Origin: Halorarius halobius
GTDB lineage: Archaea; Halobacteriota; Halobacteria; Halobacteriales; Haloarculaceae
Direction: 5' to 3'
NCBI RefSeq assembly: GCF_024298865.1
Contig: NZ_CP101161.1
Coordinates: 3,121,227 to 3,185,226, forward strand
Length of the DNA: 64,000 nucleotides
This document shows, one piece after another, positions 59,788 through 64,000 of the stretch. Under the pieces are notes generated by a model. It saw only the letters and a list, made by a program, of their open reading frames with translations, did not search any database and was not told the DNA's origin. Every line of letters starts with the position of its first letter. The first letter of the stretch is position 1. The translations under genes and the position numbers were made by a program.

Positions 59788-60982
59788 GCTCGCCCGCTGG
59801 CGGGCCATCGCCGGGCTCGGCGTCCGCACGACGCTGACCAAACTCCGGACGGGCGGCCAGTCCACCCTGAGCGTCGTCGGCGTCGCGCTCGCGGTCGGGT
59901 TGATGTTGACCGTCACGAGCATCGGCATCGGCCTCGCTACGGGGGGCGTCGCCGCCGGCGGGTCGACCGACTACCTCATCACCCCCAGCGGCGACGCCGG
60001 GAGCGTCGTCGCCGGCGTCGAGGGACAACAGCTCGGCGGCGTCCACCCGGCGACACAGCGCATCGAGGCGCTCGACGGCGTTCGGTGGGCGACGCCCGTG
60101 CTCGTCTCTATCGGCAAGGTGGACATCGCTGGCGAGCGGAACTACATGCTCGTCGTCGGCGTCGTTCCCGGCGACGGCACCCGTGTCGCGGGGCTGTCGA
60201 CGGACGGGCTACGGTCCGGCGACCCGATGTACGACGATGGAAACCGCACGGGCGAGGCGGTGATTTCGACGGCGGCCGCGGAGGAACTCGGCTACACGAC
60301 GGGCGATAGCTTCAGTCTCGTGAACGGGGCCAGCGACGCCAACCGGACGTTCGGCGTCGTCGACGTGGTCGCGCCGTCGGAGCCGGGACTCGGGCAGTTG
60401 CCCGTCGCCGTCGTCCACCTGCGGGAACTCCAAGCCATCACCGGAGGCGCGGACTCCGACGTGGCGAACCGCATCCTCGTGAGCGGCTCCGGCGACGGCC
60501 TCGAGGAACGGCTCCAGCGGGTGTACCCGAGCGCGGACGTGGAGACTCGCTCCGAACTGCTCCGCGAGCAGGCGCTCGATTCGCAGTTGACGCTGGCGGT
60601 CGGCGTCGGTGCGTTCGTCGTCGCCGTCGTCGTCGGCATCCTGTTCATCGCCACGACGATGGGGTTCGAACTCGCGGCCGAGCGGAGCGACCGGCTCGTG
60701 ATGCGGGCCGTCGGCGTCTCCCGCCGGAGCCGGCTGGCACTGGTCGCGGTCCGCACGCTCGCGGTCTGTCTGCTCGGGGGCGTCGGCGGTCTCCTGCTGT
60801 GGCTCGCCGGCGCCGGCCTCGTCAACGTCGCCGCACGCTGGGTCAGCGGCGGCGTCGCCATCGCCGTGCTCCATCCGGCGCTGGCGGCGCTGGGGCTGAC
60901 AGCGGCGCTTCTCATCGGCCTCGTGACGACGCCGTATCTGCTGGTCGTGAGCCGGTTCGACGACGACGAGGTGGTGCCGTGA
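59780..60982 (+). CDS. FtsX/MacB-like ABC permease
   Basis: 400 residues. A first helix (about 24-50) is followed by a large external domain (to about 265). A final three helices, with SDRLVMRAVGVSRRSRLALVAVRT between them, form the FtsX fold. It pairs with the second permease as a heterodimer. It overlaps the ATPase gene by 8 bases. Confidence 0.9.
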   Translation: MGRLARWRAIAGLGVRTTLTKLRTGGQSTLSVVGVALAVGLMLTVTSIGIGLATGGVAAGGSTDYLITPSGDAGSVVAGVEGQQLGGVHPATQRIEALDGVRWATPVLVSIGKVDIAGERNYMLVVGVVPGDGTRVAGLSTDGLRSGDPMYDDGNRTGEAVISTAAAEELGYTTGDSFSLVNGASDANRTFGVVDVVAPSEPGLGQLPVAVVHLRELQAITGGADSDVANRILVSGSGDGLEERLQRVYPSADVETRSELLREQALDSQLTLAVGVGAFVVAVVVGILFIATTMGFELAAERSDRLVMRAVGVSRRSRLALVAVRTLAVCLLGGVGGLLLWLAGAGLVNVAARWVSGGVAIAVLHPALAALGLTAALLIGLVTTPYLLVVSRFDDDEVVP

Positions 60983-62202
60983 GGCGGCTCCGAGCACTCG
61001 TCGGTCTCGCGGGCAATCAGTTGCGCTACCACCGGCGTCGCGGCGCGCTTGCCGTCGTGGGCGTCGCGCTGGCGGTCCTTTTGGTCACGCTCCTGGTCGG
61101 ACTCGGCTTCGGACTGTTCACGACCGGCGGCGAGGCCATCTCGTGGATCAACCGCGACCTCTGGGTGACCGGGGGTGGCCTCGGTATCCAGGCCGGCGGC
61201 GTCGGCGGCGTCGAGAACCCCATCCAGAACGCCCACGGAGTCGCCGCCGACATCGAGTCGGACCCGCGGGTCGCGGCCGCCCAGCCCATCGCGTTCATGA
61301 CCGTCTACGTCAGCCCCAACAGATCCGAGTTCGACAGCGTCGTCGGCGTGGGGGCCGTCGGCGAACAGGACCCCGACGTCGGGGACGGCGACGGACTCAC
61401 GCTGAACGACAGCCACTACGCGAACGGCACCTACGAGGGGCCACGGAGCCGCGAGGTCATCGTCTCGCCGGAGCTGGCCGAGCGGTACGGCGTCGGCGTC
61501 AACGACACGCTCTACGTCGGCGGGACGCTGGCGTCGGCCCGCGAGAACCCGTTCCGCGTCGTCGCGGTCACCGCGCGGTTCTCGACGTTCCTCGGGTCGA
61601 ACGCCGTCGCCGTCCCGTTGAGCGAACTGCAGGCGGTGACCGGAACGACCGGGACCGACCGGGCCGCACTCATCGGCGTCTCGCTGGACCCGGGCGCGAA
61701 CGCCGACGCCGTCGAACGCGACATCGAACGGTCGAACCCCGAGTTGACGGTCCGGGGCAACGACGAACAGGTGCGTCAAATCGTCGGCGGGCAGGCCGCC
61801 GTCGTCGTCGGCGTCGTCGCACTCGTCGTGCTGGCGGTCGTCTCCGGGATGGTGCTCGTGGTGAACGTGCTGGCGACGCTCGTCCGGGTCCAGCGCGACC
61901 AGCTCGCGGCGCTGAACGCCACCGGCGTCTCCACGCGCTCGCTGGTCGTCGTCGTGCTCGCGCAGGGACTGCTCGTCGGCCTGCTGGGCGGAGTCGCCGG
62001 CGCCGCCGTCACCGTGCCGGCCGTCGACGCCCTCAACCGCGTGCTCGCGGACCTCTCGGGGTTCCCGAACCTCGTGAAGACGCCGTGGTGGGTGTACGCG
62101 TCGGGCGTCACGCTGGCGACGCTGATGGGTGTTATCGGGTCGACCGTCGCCGGGCGGCAGGTGGCGACCCTGTCGCCGCTGGACCACCTCCGGTCGCCGT
62201 AA
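60979..62202 (+). CDS. Second FtsX/MacB-like ABC permease
   Basis: 407 residues from GTG 60979, overlapping the previous stop (GTGA). One N-terminal helix (about 23-50), an external domain with a characteristic QPIAFMTVYVSPN start, then three helices near 270-400, with DQLAALNATGVSTRSLVVVVL between them. It completes the three-gene transporter. Substrate is unknown; members export lipoproteins, peptides or drugs, or work with surface proteases. Confidence 0.9.
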   Translation: MRRLRALVGLAGNQLRYHRRRGALAVVGVALAVLLVTLLVGLGFGLFTTGGEAISWINRDLWVTGGGLGIQAGGVGGVENPIQNAHGVAADIESDPRVAAAQPIAFMTVYVSPNRSEFDSVVGVGAVGEQDPDVGDGDGLTLNDSHYANGTYEGPRSREVIVSPELAERYGVGVNDTLYVGGTLASARENPFRVVAVTARFSTFLGSNAVAVPLSELQAVTGTTGTDRAALIGVSLDPGANADAVERDIERSNPELTVRGNDEQVRQIVGGQAAVVVGVVALVVLAVVSGMVLVVNVLATLVRVQRDQLAALNATGVSTRSLVVVVLAQGLLVGLLGGVAGAAVTVPAVDALNRVLADLSGFPNLVKTPWWVYASGVTLATLMGVIGSTVAGRQVATLSPLDHLRSP

Positions 62203-62312
62203 GTCGGTCGGCGGCCGGGGCGTCTTGCGGTCGCGACCGACGTTGTCACCGTGGAACTCGCGCGGGATTCCACGACGGTAGCGAGGAGCGAGGACCGGTC
62301 GGTGAGGGCCAG

Positions 62313-63113
62313 TCAGTCGGCGAGCACGTCGGGTCGTGCGCCCTCGACCTCCAGCGAGTCGAGGACGGCGCCGGCGGCCGCCTCGGGGTCGGACTCGCCG
62401 CTCGTGTCGTCGACGGCGTCCATGACGGCGGATTCGAGTGCCTCGAGTCGGTCGGTCACCTGCTCGAGGTCGAGGATGCGCGGTGCCAGCGTCAGATACG
62501 TCGTCTCGTTGCGCTCGTAGAGGTCGTCCTCGTCCATCTGCGGGAGGCCGTCGTCGGTCGGCACGTCGAGTTCGCCAAGTCCCGCGACCGACACCGGCGA
62601 GTGGAACGTCGGCGACCCGTTGACGATGGCCTGCGGGAGCACGAGCGTCGCGCCGTCGAAACTGGTGTCGCCCTGCGAGCGGACGGTGTAACACAGCGAA
62701 TCCTCGACGGTGAGCGACCGGTCGGCCGTCACGATGCCGAGCACGACGCAGTTCTCGAGGATGACCTCCGCGCCGACGACGTTGCCGCGGACGATACAGT
62801 CGACGAGTCGGACCCGCTTGCCGGTGACGGTACCGCCGATGTGGGCACCCTCCGCGACGACGCGGCCGGGACAGCCCACCTCCGCGGCAACGCGGCTTCC
62901 GGTCAACTCGACGCTGTCGCTCGCCATCACCGACGCCTCGATGTGGGCGTCGGGGTCGGCCTCGACGGACTGCCCGTAGACGCTTCCGCGGACGGTGGCC
63001 CGCTCGCGGACGCGGACCGGCCGGCCGAGTTCGGCCTGTTCGGACGGCATGATGGCGCCGTCGAACGTCTCGTCGGCGTCGACGACGGCGCGGGTGTCCT
63101 CGATGTCGGCCAT
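62313..63113 (-). CDS. Bactofilin-like polymer-forming protein
   Basis: 266 residues. Short repeats of about 16-18 residues are visible between residues 15 and 175: RATVRGSVYGQSVEADPDAH, VELTGSRVAAEVGCPGRVVA, GTVTGKRVRLVDCIVRGNVV, EVILENCVVLGIVT. This fits the bactofilin (DUF583-like) parallel beta-helix, perhaps of the archaeal halofilin group. A C-terminal acidic helical tail (about 205-266) includes a coiled-coil-like LEQVTDRLEALESAVMDAV. It probably polymerises without nucleotide. The start overlaps the upstream gene's stop by 1 base. Confidence 0.82.
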   Translation of the reverse strand: MADIEDTRAVVDADETFDGAIMPSEQAELGRPVRVRERATVRGSVYGQSVEADPDAHIEASVMASDSVELTGSRVAAEVGCPGRVVAEGAHIGGTVTGKRVRLVDCIVRGNVVGAEVILENCVVLGIVTADRSLTVEDSLCYTVRSQGDTSFDGATLVLPQAIVNGSPTFHSPVSVAGLGELDVPTDDGLPQMDEDDLYERNETTYLTLAPRILDLEQVTDRLEALESAVMDAVDDTSGESDPEAAAGAVLDSLEVEGARPDVLAD

Positions 63114-64000
63114 CAGCGACCACCCCCGCGCTCGTCGGCCGTCTCGACTGGCACGTCCTCGGGGAGCGTCTTCTCGACGGCCTCGCCGTAGGAGTCACCC
63201 GCAAGCGGACCGGAGCCGTACTCCTCGAGCGTCTCGGTGACGGTGTCGCGGTCGAGACGCTCGGTCGACCCGCTGGAGACGCCGTCGACGCCCGCCAGCA
63301 ACGAGTCCATGCCGGCGAGCGAATCGAGTTGCGCCTCCGACCACTCGTCGTCGCCGCTGGTCGAGACGGTCGACGGGGAGACCACCTCGCGTTCGGTGAC
63401 GCCGTCGACGGTGTACTCGACGACGTAGTAGGGGACCTGCAGTCGGTCGGCACCGCCGGTATCGAGCGAATCGAGTCGGTGAGCGTCTATCTCGGAGACG
63501 AGTTCCGACTGCCGGTCGACGAAGTCGTGGACAGTCTGGACCGTCTCGCCGGCGGTCGCACGCACCCGCTCGGTCCGCTCGGTCTGCACCTCGTCGTTGT
63601 GCGCCTGGAACGTCCGCCAGGCGGTCGTCACCTGCGTCGCGAACGGCTCCTCGATGCCGGTCTCGAACTCGGACTCCTCTATCTCGAAGATGTGGGAGCC
63701 CAGGTCACGGACGCGGTCGGCGGCCTTCTGGTCGAGTTCCTCGTGTTTCCGGGCGTAGCGGTCGGCGATGGAGTCGAGACGGGCGTCGAGTTCCTCCTTT
63801 TCGGTCTGAATCTGGTCGTACTCGGCTTCTATCTGCGGTTCGACCGAGCGCACGTCCATCACGTGCTCCATCAGTTTCAGTTCCGCCTGCGCCTGGATGT
63901 TCTCGTGGATGGCATCGCGGATGGATTCGACGCCCTCCTGGATGGCGGTGTGGACCTTCGTCACCTCGCCGGCGACTTTCTGGACATCCTCGCGGAGTTT
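63113..64000 (-). CDS. Coiled-coil protein coupled to the bactofilin-like gene (5' end outside window)
   Basis: The frame is open to the right edge (296 codons visible including the stop), so the start is probably outside, although a GTG at 63964 could serve. Helical heptads run from the edge to about 170 residues in: VHTAIQEGVESIRDAIHENI, QIEAEYDQIQTEKEELDARL, and RKHEELDQKAADRVRDLG. A small beta domain then follows (LQVPYYVVEYTVDGVTE), and the end is low-complexity. No signal or membrane segment. Tight coupling to the bactofilin-like gene suggests a partner in a cytoskeletal structure. Confidence 0.78.
   Translation of the reverse strand, partial: KLREDVQKVAGEVTKVHTAIQEGVESIRDAIHENIQAQAELKLMEHVMDVRSVEPQIEAEYDQIQTEKEELDARLDSIADRYARKHEELDQKAADRVRDLGSHIFEIEESEFETGIEEPFATQVTTAWRTFQAHNDEVQTERTERVRATAGETVQTVHDFVDRQSELVSEIDAHRLDSLDTGGADRLQVPYYVVEYTVDGVTEREVVSPSTVSTSGDDEWSEAQLDSLAGMDSLLAGVDGVSSGSTERLDRDTVTETLEEYGSGPLAGDSYGEAVEKTLPEDVPVETADERGGGR

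Overview
The window comes from an extremely halophilic archaeon (class Halobacteria). The DNA is strongly G+C-rich and the predicted proteins are acidic. Many genes look leaderless, with a TATA-like box about 27 bases before the start codon. Secreted proteins carry PGF-CTERM tails or Tat/lipobox signals, and the window also has halocyanin, PKD-repeat and other surface domains, archaeal SRP19 and Gar1. The genus cannot be named from this sequence. I see no integrase, transposase, CRISPR array or replication origin.

Layout. 1-8.7 kb: three cell-surface genes with cohesin-like modules; the first also ends in a dockerin and is cut by the left edge. 8.8-16.7 kb: small hypothetical genes, a serine-tRNA-like 3' fragment, a GNAT acetyltransferase, an alpha/beta hydrolase, an arylsulfotransferase-like membrane protein, a lactate 2-monooxygenase-like flavoenzyme, an AbrB/VapC toxin-antitoxin pair with a perfect 18-bp palindrome, an archaetidylserine decarboxylase-like gene and a P-loop kinase. 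16.7-21.4 kb: a terminal heme-copper oxidase operon (small subunit, CuA subunit fused to halocyanin, catalytic subunit without the usual active-site tyrosine, heme O synthase, unknown membrane protein). 21.5-29.4 kb: tRNA-Glu, a subtilase relative missing its catalytic Asp, two membrane-bound HTH regulators and three surface genes. One 23-bp promoter element occurs in front of three of these genes.

29.5-45.4 kb: mostly housekeeping and metabolism. It holds a large FAD/Fe-S 2-hydroxyacid dehydrogenase, thyA-folA, a PQQ-propeller lipoprotein, an aminoglycoside-phosphotransferase-like kinase, a PAS histidine kinase, an SLC13 permease with RCK-C domains, MscS, an APC permease with UspA, and a creatininase-family enzyme. 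45.4-48.7 kb: a DUF35/thiolase pair, then gar1, two membrane genes and srp19. 48.7-62.2 kb: two divergent surface genes, one coding for a 3007-residue beta-helix protein built largely of 168-residue repeats, followed by an ABC exporter of the MacB/FtsX type. 62.3-64 kb: a bactofilin-like polymer protein and a coiled-coil partner that runs off the right edge.

The window is unusually rich in cell-surface biology. The strongest candidates for undescribed systems are the cohesin/dockerin trio, the regulon implied by the shared 23-bp element, and the giant repeat protein with its possible phase-variation tract. All functions are inferred from sequence features read by eye.
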